64,000 nt of DNA from Vibrio metschnikovii CIP 69.14 (GCF_000176155.1 NZ_ACZO01000007.1:372001-436000), one strand, 5' to 3'. Numbered from the stretch's first letter, positions 46,376 to 54,545 are shown. Numbers and translations are program-made. Notes: a model not told the origin generated them from the letters alone.

Positions 46376-49120
46376 TTATAGATTAACTAAAGTGAAAATG
46401 CTTTCACCATTTAACAGCTCATTATCTTTAGCAAAACGTTGTATGTTATACAATAACTCTACATTATTATTACTCATCGCTGTATGTTGGTTATTTACAT
46501 ATACATAGACAACTTCTCCAATTTCTTTTTCAATAACATCTTCATTTTTAGCTATAACTGATTCAATCTGTTTTTTAATAAATTGGCTGTAATCTTTTTT
46601 ATTAAATCCACCGACAAATGTTAGTGTTATTGATTGATCTTCGTTTCTACTTACGTATTGCTCCATAGGCTCCAATTTTGGCACACAATAATTGTAACCA
46701 AAATTCAACATGGTTGATTTTTCCACTGGTGGAATAAAACATACCAGTTGTTCGTTTCCTAAATGAAAGCCTACTCCTTCTTTTACTGAGACTTTATATA
46801 TTCCGTAAGTAATCATCTCATTGGATAAGCAAGCATCACCTTTACAATTGATATCTAAAATCTCATTATCGAAAATATCTCTGAAACCTGATATGAAAGA
46901 TAATACTCTCGCCATATCAGTTTTAATATATTTTACTGTTCCTGGTAAAGAATAGGATTCGGCAAATTTTTCACCCGAATTTCTAAGACCAACTGTATCA
47001 CTATCAATAAAAGAACGATATTTTTGGTAGTCGCGAAGAGGTACTACCTCTTTATTTCTCTCTATAAACCTCTTAGTTCTAGCTTTACCATTTTCTTCAA
47101 CAAGCAATAAGCCTTTTGTTTGTTCTTTCCAATGTTCAGAGTCTATTTTGTTTTGAGAATCAATAATTAAATAAGAATTTGATTTATTTTTTGTTGCTGC
47201 AAAACCATTTTTTGTAATGATCTGACTTGAAGAAAATGATCCAATTCCCGATAGATTATTATTACTATTTGCGTACACATACGAGGTTAACTTATAAGCA
47301 TCATCTGTTAATGTTGTATTGACAGACATATCATAGGTATGTTCATCATGATTATCTGGATAGTAATTATGACCAATTGTTAAATCACCTTGTATGTTAT
47401 TTGTGTTAGAAAATAAATTTTCTTTTTTTACCGTTGTTCGTAAGCTTCTTAGTTCGTCACCTCTTGTATCCATACGAGAACGAACTGAAAAATCATTACC
47501 GAACGGAATGCTTACTGCCAGTTGTGCTGTAAAATTATCACTATTAGATTGTTTGAAGTCATAGTCTAAATTTAGCTGTAAAGAGGTCCCATTTAAAATA
47601 TAGGTACTCAATCCTAACCCTAACAGAGATGATTCAAATTTATTTGATTTTTCCGATGATATATTATCATTGCTATAATATGAATAATTCATATAACCTA
47701 AAATAGAGTAAGGCAAGCCAAATCCTTTGCCAATCGTCGCTCTAGAAAAATTATTTCTTCCATAGAAGTAACGTGCAAAATCAGCTTCCTCTGAACCACT
47801 AAACTTTTGGTAAGAAAGATCCCATCCAATTATATTTAATGACATGTCATAGTAATAAGCATCATTAATAAAGTATTCACCGATTAATGTTAAGCGAGCA
47901 TTCATTGGCAAATAGGCGTTAGCTCCTAATGTAAAAGCAGAGTCTGTTTTAGTAAAAACTGAACTAGCTCCAACAACTAGTGGTTCAAAAGGGCGATAAG
48001 AAAGCATACTTCTAAAGAAACCATTGCCGGAAAAGTCATGATCATCTTGTTGAGTACTTGCATATCCATCAAACATTCCCATAGTAAAAGAAGTGTCATA
48101 ACTACCAACTGCAAGTACATCACTATTGGTGTTATAAACACTTTTTACTTCTTTGGATATTTCACTTCCTCCTGAAGAAATCACAAAAATAGCTTCATAG
48201 CGCCCTCTCGGTAACTCATCATTTGTAATGTATCCTTGACCCGCAGAAACATTTTTCTGCAAAATAATTCTGTCATCTCTATATACAGTTAATACACCTT
48301 CATTAGGAGCAAAGAAAAATAATTTTTGAGTCTGGTTTTTAGGACCAGATATCAAGTTTTTTGATGTACTGACCGTTAAACCTATTTCTTTATTATTATT
48401 CTTAGCGTTTAAAAATGAGGTTGAGTTTGTATTCGCTCCATAGCGTGTTAAACCTAAAACATAACGATAGTTTTCTACTTCTAAATTATAATTTAATTCA
48501 TTTAGCTTGATATCATTAGTTCCATTTTGATAATAAATATCACTAACAACATTCCCATATGGTAAACCTAAAACCGAACTATTATAAAGGCTAAAGCTAT
48601 TTTCATTATCTTTAGATACATTAGCATAAGCATCAATATGATTTATGATAGACCAATTTTCTTTCAAAGGGTCGACATAAATAATTTCATCACTAAAATT
48701 TATATTCTTAACTAAAATGTTTGGGTTCGCATAAAAATAAAATTTATTTGTATAGTAATCAAAGTAGATGTCATATTTTTCTGGAATGTGAACACACCGC
48801 TCAATCAGACCAGAACAAACTGGTTTATTTTTTCGGCCATAGCTCAATTCAGAGATTATTTTATCTACTTGCGATTTTTCAATTCCGTTACGTTCTAAAA
48901 AATTTTTATAGATTTCTAGTGATGCCTTATCTTTAATTTGAATATAATCATATCCAGAATAAATTAGGATAGTAACTTCCGTTCCATCAATTCCGACCGC
49001 TGTAACTTCACGATTTTTAACTTCAAAAAGGTTTTTGAATTCATCAGGAACAGGAGATGAACTTAAACTAAAACTTGTTATAAGTAAGCCAGTAACGAGA
49101 AATGTTTTCTTGAATATCAT
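46376..49120 (-). CDS. Class-5 (CS1/CFA-I, TcfC/CooC-type) outer-membrane usher
   Basis: This 914-residue protein has a signal peptide (IFKKTFLVTGLLITSFSLSSS) and the size of CfaC/CooC/TcfC ushers (about 870-900). It shows an N-terminal domain with a Cys pair, a plug/Ig-like region (GVLTVYRDDRIILQKNVSAGQGYITNDELPRGRYEAIF), a long barrel of alternating aromatic strands (DLSYQKFSGSEEADFARYFYGR) and a C-terminal region with further cysteines. The usher forms the pore through which subunits are assembled and exported. Its ATG overlaps the stop of the preceding subunit gene (ATGA). No frameshift is seen over 2.7 kb. Confidence 0.85.
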   Translation of the reverse strand: MIFKKTFLVTGLLITSFSLSSSPVPDEFKNLFEVKNREVTAVGIDGTEVTILIYSGYDYIQIKDKASLEIYKNFLERNGIEKSQVDKIISELSYGRKNKPVCSGLIERCVHIPEKYDIYFDYYTNKFYFYANPNILVKNINFSDEIIYVDPLKENWSIINHIDAYANVSKDNENSFSLYNSSVLGLPYGNVVSDIYYQNGTNDIKLNELNYNLEVENYRYVLGLTRYGANTNSTSFLNAKNNNKEIGLTVSTSKNLISGPKNQTQKLFFFAPNEGVLTVYRDDRIILQKNVSAGQGYITNDELPRGRYEAIFVISSGGSEISKEVKSVYNTNSDVLAVGSYDTSFTMGMFDGYASTQQDDHDFSGNGFFRSMLSYRPFEPLVVGASSVFTKTDSAFTLGANAYLPMNARLTLIGEYFINDAYYYDMSLNIIGWDLSYQKFSGSEEADFARYFYGRNNFSRATIGKGFGLPYSILGYMNYSYYSNDNISSEKSNKFESSLLGLGLSTYILNGTSLQLNLDYDFKQSNSDNFTAQLAVSIPFGNDFSVRSRMDTRGDELRSLRTTVKKENLFSNTNNIQGDLTIGHNYYPDNHDEHTYDMSVNTTLTDDAYKLTSYVYANSNNNLSGIGSFSSSQIITKNGFAATKNKSNSYLIIDSQNKIDSEHWKEQTKGLLLVEENGKARTKRFIERNKEVVPLRDYQKYRSFIDSDTVGLRNSGEKFAESYSLPGTVKYIKTDMARVLSFISGFRDIFDNEILDINCKGDACLSNEMITYGIYKVSVKEGVGFHLGNEQLVCFIPPVEKSTMLNFGYNYCVPKLEPMEQYVSRNEDQSITLTFVGGFNKKDYSQFIKKQIESVIAKNEDVIEKEIGEVVYVYVNNQHTAMSNNNVELLYNIQRFAKDNELLNGESIFTLVNL

Positions 49121-49683
49121 AGATCAAACCCTACCATCAACTGGATATCACCGGAACAGGAAATGGCCTCATTAGGAATTTTTCCAAACTTTAGTTTAAA
49201 CTCATACAAAGATGAAAAATTCTCATCTGTGTTTTTGTTTTGAAAATGAAGTACCAATGGCATATTATCTTTTAAAATAATTCCATCTAAGTATACAGTG
49301 GTAAATTCTTTTCTATCATTATCTGTAATATCATCAATACCTGTTTTAATCCCTTGTTCGTTAAATTTGTAGCATTGTGACACATTTCTGGTTAATGTAA
49401 TTGCATGATTCACTTGCTTACTTGATGAATCATTAAGTAATGTTGCTTCAACGTAGACTTGTGTCATCACTGGCATTATTTCATCTGTATCTTTATTTAT
49501 CTCTGGATAAAGCATTTCATCTTTGAATTTAATGGAAATATCACCATTAAAAAATGCACTTTTGTCAATTGAGGTGCTAACTGTCATACTATGTGCTATA
49601 GGTTTTGCAAGTGCATAGTTATTAAACAAAAACAATATAGTTGTAATAAAATATGCTAATTGGCGGTTTATAGATAATGACAT
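49117..49683 (-). CDS. Class-5 pilus subunit (CfaB-like), second pilin
   Basis: This 188-residue protein has a signal peptide ending in YALA. The mature part begins KPIAHSMTVSTSIDKSAFF, similar to the VEKNITVTASVDP start of CfaB, and later has MPVMTQVYVEA, parallel to YRVMTQVHTND in CfaB. That supports the CS1 pilin family. It differs from the other subunit at 49766-50329 and is translationally coupled to the usher. It could be the shaft or a minor subunit; the hairpin upstream suggests that the preceding gene makes more mRNA. It carries two cysteines (SQCYKF, AISCSGD), unlike classic CS1 major pilins. Confidence 0.7.
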   Translation of the reverse strand: MSLSINRQLAYFITTILFLFNNYALAKPIAHSMTVSTSIDKSAFFNGDISIKFKDEMLYPEINKDTDEIMPVMTQVYVEATLLNDSSSKQVNHAITLTRNVSQCYKFNEQGIKTGIDDITDNDRKEFTTVYLDGIILKDNMPLVLHFQNKNTDENFSSLYEFKLKFGKIPNEAISCSGDIQLMVGFDL

Positions 49684-49701
49684 AACACCCTCTAAAGTAG
49701 A

Positions 49702-49723
49702 GCCTGCAGTTTTTACTGCAGGC
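49702..49723 (-). terminator. Intercistronic hairpin after the first pilin gene
   Basis: GCCTGCAGT and ACTGCAGGC form a perfect 9-bp stem with a 4-nt loop, in the 82-nt gap between the two pilin genes. It has no long T-run on the minus strand, so partial termination or mRNA protection is likely, giving more first-pilin message. Confidence 0.65.
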
Positions 49724-49765
49724 TTTTAAATACAGCCTAAGACTATATTAGAAACGTTATACTAA

Positions 49766-50329
49766 TTAAACGTCTTGACGTGCAGTAATAGACATCGTTG
49801 CCACAACTTTAGAGACATTTTCTAGTTCTTCCGTTGGAGCATCAGATTTTAGAAGAATTGAAAGTTGTGAAGCTTCTGTAATATCCTCAGCACCTAACGT
49901 CACCTCTTGACCATTAATCTGTACAGTGATATTGCTTGATAGTGGCGTAACAGCACCACCTGAAACAGCGTGATAACGGACAGAATTCACAGTCCATGCC
50001 GCAGATACAAGATCGGTTAATTCATTTTGTTGTGGTTTGCCGTCGTCATTCGCATCTTCCCAGCCCCAAGCTTTAAGAATCGCTTCACTACCAAAGTTGT
50101 AGTCAAAACTTAAATCTGGAGCTACACGACCTAAGTCAAACTCATGACCAGCTTCAATAATTTTATCATTAATATCTGTAATAACAATGTTACCATTTGG
50201 TACTTGAGTAGTAATATCAGCGACCCACTTAAGGTTATCAACACGAGCAGTGTCATCCACTGCTGAAAATGCTGCACCTGAAACCAAGCTACCAACAACA
50301 ACGGCTAAGACTGATTTTTTATTAAACAT
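49766..50329 (-). CDS. Putative major pilin with an EF-hand-like loop
   Basis: From ATG 50329 (GAGAG upstream) this is a 187-residue exported protein: signal peptide ending SGAAFSA, mature start VDDTARVDNL. It is the first gene of the fimbrial transcript and is followed by an intercistronic hairpin, as expected for a major subunit. No cysteines are present. Residues 92-103 read DANDDGKPQQNE, a perfect EF-hand-type calcium loop (D-x-N-x-D-G-x-x-x-x-x-E). The C-terminus VSKVVATMSITARQDV has the alternating pattern of a pilin final strand. The family is assigned mainly from position and size. An open frame to 50362 adds 11 residues without need. Confidence 0.7.
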   Translation of the reverse strand: MFNKKSVLAVVVGSLVSGAAFSAVDDTARVDNLKWVADITTQVPNGNIVITDINDKIIEAGHEFDLGRVAPDLSFDYNFGSEAILKAWGWEDANDDGKPQQNELTDLVSAAWTVNSVRYHAVSGGAVTPLSSNITVQINGQEVTLGAEDITEASQLSILLKSDAPTEELENVSKVVATMSITARQDV

Positions 50330-50440
50330 AATTTTACTCTCTATTAAATTATTAAATTTCATTTAGTTACACTGCTTTTTCAATTGGGCTAACCAATTCA
50401 GTTATATAATAAACTAAAAATAACACCTCGAATGTAGTAT

Positions 50441-50469
50441 CATTCTTTGTAGAATGTAGGAAAATTCCT
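50441..50469. promoter_or_regulatory. Inverted repeats in the pilin control region
   Basis: CATTC-TTTGTA-GAATG (50441-50456) is followed directly by AGGAA-AA-TTCCT (50458-50469). TAGGAAA within it is the complement of the BvgA heptad TTTCCTA known from Bordetella. Since BvgA-like regulators flank this operon, it is a candidate operator. It lies 112-140 nt upstream of the pilin ATG and about 110 nt upstream of the divergent gene. Confidence 0.4.
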
Positions 50470-50578
50470 CGCATGGATTGGGTTTATATTTATCTAAAAA
50501 TTTATTATTTCTACTTTTTTTATAAAATTTATAGTTTATATTGTAAACTAACTCTTTAAATAACTATTTTGTAACACT

Positions 50579-51433
50579 ATGGAATTTAATAATAAATCAA
50601 TGTATTTATACATAACTCTATTCATTATCATTCTACTTCCCACTCAAGGATTTGCTAATGGTTTCCCCTGTAAAGTTAACCAAGAAAATAATAATCTACC
50701 CCCTATATTAGAGTCTTCCTGTCCAATAGGTAGTGGTTTATGGCATGATAAAAAACCAAAAAATATCGATTCAGTATTTTGGATTCAATGTGGAATGTTC
50801 AGAAAACCTTTCTTTTTGAATGATCTTAGTCATTTCCATAATAAAATATCTTATGATATTTTATTAAAACCTGATGAAAAATTTAAAGCTGATAGATGCC
50901 TTATTGGTCCAATAGAAAAATATGACCAAGCTAAAGACACACTAAGAATCGTACAATCAATCAAAGGATTTGAAAATGCGTTTTTACGCGAAGTTTTTAT
51001 AAATTCAAATAAAACCAATAAAGATACCATAAGTAGTAAGAATAATATGAAAAATATAAATAATAGTGAGAAGAAAAATTTTAATGGCGACCCTATAAGC
51101 ATAAGAATGTCTAAGATAGTTAAAAATTTACAATTTTCTCTTCCTTATGTCACATCAACAAAAATTCCATTTTATGTTGAGAACAATCAGGCATGGAATA
51201 GACTTAATTATGTAGAAGCTACTGAAGTCTGTGAATATATTAATATGAGACTTCCATCTCATGATGAATGGAAAAATTTGTTACTAACTGAAGTTTTTAT
51301 TGATGAGAAGTTACCAAAGGATTTACCTTATTGGGGGCATGATGAAAAAGGACTGCTCCTTACAGGAAAAAGTACAATAATGCCAACATCATCTAGACTA
51401 AACATTATCTGCGTAAACGATAGAAGTAATTAA
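50579..51433 (+). CDS. Exported SPOR-like plus DUF1566-like protein, divergent from the pilus operon
   Basis: This 284-residue protein has a signal peptide (YLYITLFIIILLPTQGFA). Residues about 65-145 (SVFWIQCGMFRKPFFLNDL to RCLIGPIEKYDQAKDTLR) follow the SPOR peptidoglycan-binding pattern, F-W-I-Q-x-G-x-F then I-G-P-x-x-x-x-x-x-A. A Lys/Asn-rich linker leads to a C-terminal module WNRLNYVEATEVCEYINMRLPSHDEWKNL (split here only for description) that matches the DUF1566/Lcl-like patch of the island lipoproteins. It may tether a component to septal or cell-wall glycan. It shares its control region with the pilin gene. Confidence 0.7.
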   Translation: MEFNNKSMYLYITLFIIILLPTQGFANGFPCKVNQENNNLPPILESSCPIGSGLWHDKKPKNIDSVFWIQCGMFRKPFFLNDLSHFHNKISYDILLKPDEKFKADRCLIGPIEKYDQAKDTLRIVQSIKGFENAFLREVFINSNKTNKDTISSKNNMKNINNSEKKNFNGDPISIRMSKIVKNLQFSLPYVTSTKIPFYVENNQAWNRLNYVEATEVCEYINMRLPSHDEWKNLLLTEVFIDEKLPKDLPYWGHDEKGLLLTGKSTIMPTSSRLNIICVNDRSN

Positions 51434-51444
51434 TAATATAATTT

Positions 51445-52224
51445 CTATTGATACTTTATTATTTTTTTAAAAGTATTATTTTTAGACAAAGGAACAGAAT
51501 AATAAAATCCTTGAACATACTTACAACCTAACAACTTTACAGTATCTAACTGGATTTTTGATTCAACACCTTCTAATATAACATCTACACCAAGATCATC
51601 TGCTAGATTTAATATATTTTTTACTATGTTTTTTTGCTTTGTGCTGTTTTCTATATTTTTTATAAAAACAGCATCAAGCTTTATAGCTGAGAATGGATAA
51701 TAACAAAGTCTTTCCAATGAAGAATATCCCGTACCAAAATCATCTATAGATACCTTAAATCCTTTACCAATCAAATATAAAATATTTTCTTTTGTTTCAA
51801 TTGGATAATAATCCTTCTCGTCCTCTGTTATTTCAATCTCAATTAAACTTTTATCTAATTTAAACTTTTCCGCCAGCCAATCAATCTCCTCCATTAACTC
51901 TCTATTTCTTATCTGACTAATATCTAAATTATAAGAAAAAGTGAAGTCTTTTTTTATAAAACTTAATTTTTTATGGAAATCAAGGCCATACTTGTAAATG
52001 GAAATAAACATCTTATCAAGAAGATTCAGCTCTTTAACTCCATTTAAAAAAAACTTAGGATCTAATATTTTTCCAAACCATTTACAATCCCACCTAGCTA
52101 AAACTTCAAAACCTATTATCATATCATTATGAATATCAATTTTCATCTGAAAAAAACCAAAAAACTCATTATTGACAATTCCATCTTTAATTATATTAAG
52201 ATCAATTTTACATTCATTTCTCAT
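51445..52224 (-). CDS. Stand-alone EAL-domain cyclic-di-GMP phosphodiesterase
   Basis: This 259-residue protein is almost only an EAL domain. The catalytic signatures are kept: FEVLARW (Glu40), NLDISQ, IEIEITE, DDFGTGYSSLERL, IKLDAVFI, LEGVES and YVQGFYYS, so phosphodiesterase activity is expected. No membrane segment or sensor domain is present. Its ATG overlaps the stop of an upstream receiver-like gene by 4 nt, so together they resemble a split RocR/PvrR (REC-EAL) regulator. In Pseudomonas RocR lowers c-di-GMP and counteracts fimbrial gene activation, and Bordetella BvgR is also an EAL protein tied to BvgAS. Confidence 0.9.
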   Translation of the reverse strand: MRNECKIDLNIIKDGIVNNEFFGFFQMKIDIHNDMIIGFEVLARWDCKWFGKILDPKFFLNGVKELNLLDKMFISIYKYGLDFHKKLSFIKKDFTFSYNLDISQIRNRELMEEIDWLAEKFKLDKSLIEIEITEDEKDYYPIETKENILYLIGKGFKVSIDDFGTGYSSLERLCYYPFSAIKLDAVFIKNIENSTKQKNIVKNILNLADDLGVDVILEGVESKIQLDTVKLLGCKYVQGFYYSVPLSKNNTFKKIIKYQ

Positions 52225-52610
52225 TGTAATAACTCTAATCTTTTTAATATAAAAAACACTTTTTTAATTGAAGTTGAATCATTATCTAACATACCTACAT
52301 ACTTACAGTTCACATATTCTATATAACAAGACAAATCTATTTTATCACTTCTCCCAGCAATTATTGCCAAATAATTGCTCACCCCACCCTCTCTATTTAA
52401 CATGTATATAAGATCTTCATTTTTTAAAAACTCAGGATTAACTAAAAACAACTTAGAATCATTATAAGTATAATTAGAATCCCATTCCATTAAACTTGCT
52501 TTATCTTTAAAAAACATTATTGAATCAATCTGTAATTTTTTAGTTAACTCTCTACATTCTAACATCAATTTGAAATAAGAATTATTATTATCAACAATAG
52601 CCGCAATCAT
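52221..52610 (-). CDS. Degenerate receiver-like protein coupled to the EAL gene
   Basis: From ATG 52610 (129 residues; an open frame to a TTG at 52622) the pattern of a receiver domain is recognisable: MIAAIVDNNNSYFK for strand 1 (VDD-like), IDSIMFF, then KLFLVNPEFL where the phospho-acceptor Asp should be (Asn instead), YLAIIAGRSD and KYVGMLDNDS where a Lys is usual (Asp instead). It would not be phosphorylated in the standard way. It ends in the EAL start (ATGA). It may regulate the EAL protein by protein contact. The fold assignment is by pattern only. Confidence 0.6.
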   Translation of the reverse strand: MIAAIVDNNNSYFKLMLECRELTKKLQIDSIMFFKDKASLMEWDSNYTYNDSKLFLVNPEFLKNEDLIYMLNREGGVSNYLAIIAGRSDKIDLSCYIEYVNCKYVGMLDNDSTSIKKVFFILKRLELLQ

Positions 52611-52770
52611 ATCAAACACCAAGTGACTTAATAATCATCCAATATAGTTTACAGCTAAAAGTTAAACTATAGGAATAAAGCCAATGAGACATAAGAATTA
52701 CCCTACATAAAATCAGGGATAGTTGTTTTATTCTTACATCCTTTTTCTGTATTATGATGATTACTCTCTT

Positions 52771-53400
52771 ATGATGAATAAAAACACTGTCATTATTGTT
52801 GACGACCATCCAGTTATTGTAATGGCCCTGTCAGCTTTACTTACTCAACATGGTTACGAAGTTGTTGCTACGACTGATAATGGTGTAGATGCTTTAAATT
52901 TAACTAAACTTAAAAAACCTAATATTCTTTTATTAGATATAGGTATTCCTATGTTAGATGGTCTGGAAGTTATAAAAAGGCTAGAGAATATTGATAATCC
53001 ACCTAAAGTTTTAGTTTTAACTGCGCAACCTAGCAACTTTTATGCTAATCGAGCCCTTCTATCGGGAGCATCCGGTTTTTTATCTAAAAATGCAGATATA
53101 TCATATGTTATTGAGGCTCTTAAAGCTATTTCTTCTGGATATAAATATTTTCCTGATTCGTTAAATTTTAAACAACAAATAGAAAAAGATAATGATCTAT
53201 CCATTCTTTCTCCACGAGAGTTGACAGTTTTCAATTATTTGGTTTCTGGTATGCCCAATAAAGAAATAGCAAAAGAAATGATATTGAGTAGCAAAACAAT
53301 AAGTACTTATAAGAATAGAATATTAGAAAAACTCAATGCGAAAAATATTATTGAGTTATCTCACATTGCAAATAATAAAGTAGATCAAGAAAACGATTAG
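52771..53400 (+). CDS. Second LuxR-type (BvgA/NarL family) response regulator
   Basis: From ATG 52771 the protein has 209 residues: receiver with IVDDHP, Asp56 in LLLDIGIP, TAQP and FLSKN, then a LuxR helix-turn-helix (LSPRELTVFNYLVSGMPNKEIAKEM, SKTISTYKNRILEKLNAKN). It is strikingly like the regulator at 35403-36011, especially across the DNA-binding half, so the two are paralogs that may bind the same sites. It has no kinase gene beside it; the hybrid kinase at the far end of the island is the likely phosphodonor. An open frame runs back to a TTG at 52723, unlikely to be used. A terminator follows. Confidence 0.92.
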   Translation: MMNKNTVIIVDDHPVIVMALSALLTQHGYEVVATTDNGVDALNLTKLKKPNILLLDIGIPMLDGLEVIKRLENIDNPPKVLVLTAQPSNFYANRALLSGASGFLSKNADISYVIEALKAISSGYKYFPDSLNFKQQIEKDNDLSILSPRELTVFNYLVSGMPNKEIAKEMILSSKTISTYKNRILEKLNAKNIIELSHIANNKVDQEND

Positions 53401-53439
53401 ATTGTGATAAAAAGGTTAATACATGATGAATTATATATC

Positions 53440-53467
53440 AAAAGGGGATAAGAAAATCCCCTTTTTA
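53440..53467 (+). terminator. Terminator at the right edge of the island
   Basis: AAAAGGGGAT and ATCCCCTTTT pair around a 6-nt loop, followed by TAATT. It lies 39 nt after the second response regulator and before the convergent oxidoreductase gene. Confidence 0.85.
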
Positions 53468-53504
53468 ATTAAATAATAGTTACAGTGCAAGACTGATTTA
53501 TTCT

Positions 53505-54545
53505 TTAAATATCAACAATTAGAATATTCCCTGTCTCGCTACTTTGCAGCGCCATCTCTATCAATTGAATATTTTGTAGCGCTTGCTCTGCGGGTACTGG
53601 GTTGTCGCTGCCAAGTCGAATCGCATCGGCAATGGCTTTAAAGTAGTGTTGATAACCACCGACTTCTGTCTCGATTAATTCTGAGCCTTGCTCACTGTAT
53701 AGTTGCCCATAGAGATATAAGTCTTCTTTTGCCCATTCGGGGCTGTCAGGCAACCTACCTTGCTTTAAATAGTCTTCTTGTGGGTCAAGCCCCTGCTTAA
53801 CAAACTTGGCCTTCGTGCCCAACACATTAAAACGTAAATTAGGCTCTGGGCTGTAGAGGTTAGCGTGCAGATGCACCAGGTGATCGGGATAGTGTAAGAT
53901 GAGGTTGAAGTAATCAATGGTTTGCGCGCCGGGACGCATTATACGGCATTGGGCATTAATGGCTTGTGGTAAACCAAACAGCACCAGCGCTTGATCAAGT
54001 AGGTGAGGAGCAAGATCAAACAATATTCCGCCACCTTGTTGTGACTGTTCACGCCAGCGTTGACGTACTTGCGGGCGATAGCGATCAAAATGTGACTCAA
54101 ACAGGCGTACTTCACCTAATCGTCCCTCTTTAATCAGTTTTTGCACGGTGAGGAAATCCCCATCCCAACGTCGATTATGAAAGACACTCAGTAACAGACC
54201 TTGCTGATGCGCAAGAGCGATCAAGGCCCGTCCCTCTTCGACACTGGTGACAAATGGTTTTTCGACGATCACATGCTTACCGTTTTCTAGCGCTCGCTTT
54301 GCTAGAGGAAAATGGACATCATTGGGCGCGGTGATGATAACTAACTCAGCATCGCTATTATCCAGCAGACTCTCTGCATCTTGATACCACTGAGCTTGTG
54401 GCCAATCAGCTTCGACCGCCGCTTGCTGACTGGAACTGATCGCGCACAATGTCAGTTCAGGTAAACTTTGAATAAAAGGTAAATGGAAGGTTTTTGCCGA
54501 GTAGCCATAGCCAATAACGGCGGTTTTTATTGGGTGGTAAGTCAT
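53505..54545 (-). CDS. Gfo/Idh/MocA-family NAD(P)-dependent oxidoreductase (YdgJ-like)
   Basis: This 346-residue protein has an N-terminal Rossmann fold (IKTAVIGYGYSAKTFH), the family EKP motif (HVIVEKPFVTS) and a C-terminal GFO/IDH/MocA domain. It resembles E. coli YdgJ. The family oxidises sugars or inositols, but the substrate is not clear. Composition returns to the normal level of the backbone here. It ends next to the island terminator and is transcribed away from pncB after a gap of 159 nt. Confidence 0.88.
   Translation of the reverse strand: MTYHPIKTAVIGYGYSAKTFHLPFIQSLPELTLCAISSSQQAAVEADWPQAQWYQDAESLLDNSDAELVIITAPNDVHFPLAKRALENGKHVIVEKPFVTSVEEGRALIALAHQQGLLLSVFHNRRWDGDFLTVQKLIKEGRLGEVRLFESHFDRYRPQVRQRWREQSQQGGGILFDLAPHLLDQALVLFGLPQAINAQCRIMRPGAQTIDYFNLILHYPDHLVHLHANLYSPEPNLRFNVLGTKAKFVKQGLDPQEDYLKQGRLPDSPEWAKEDLYLYGQLYSEQGSELIETEVGGYQHYFKAIADAIRLGSDNPVPAEQALQNIQLIEMALQSSETGNILIVDI

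Noticed and set aside
31754..53504. Prophage or integrative element
   Set aside because: No integrase, structural phage gene, conjugation gene, tRNA or attachment repeat was seen; the content is regulatory and surface genes only.
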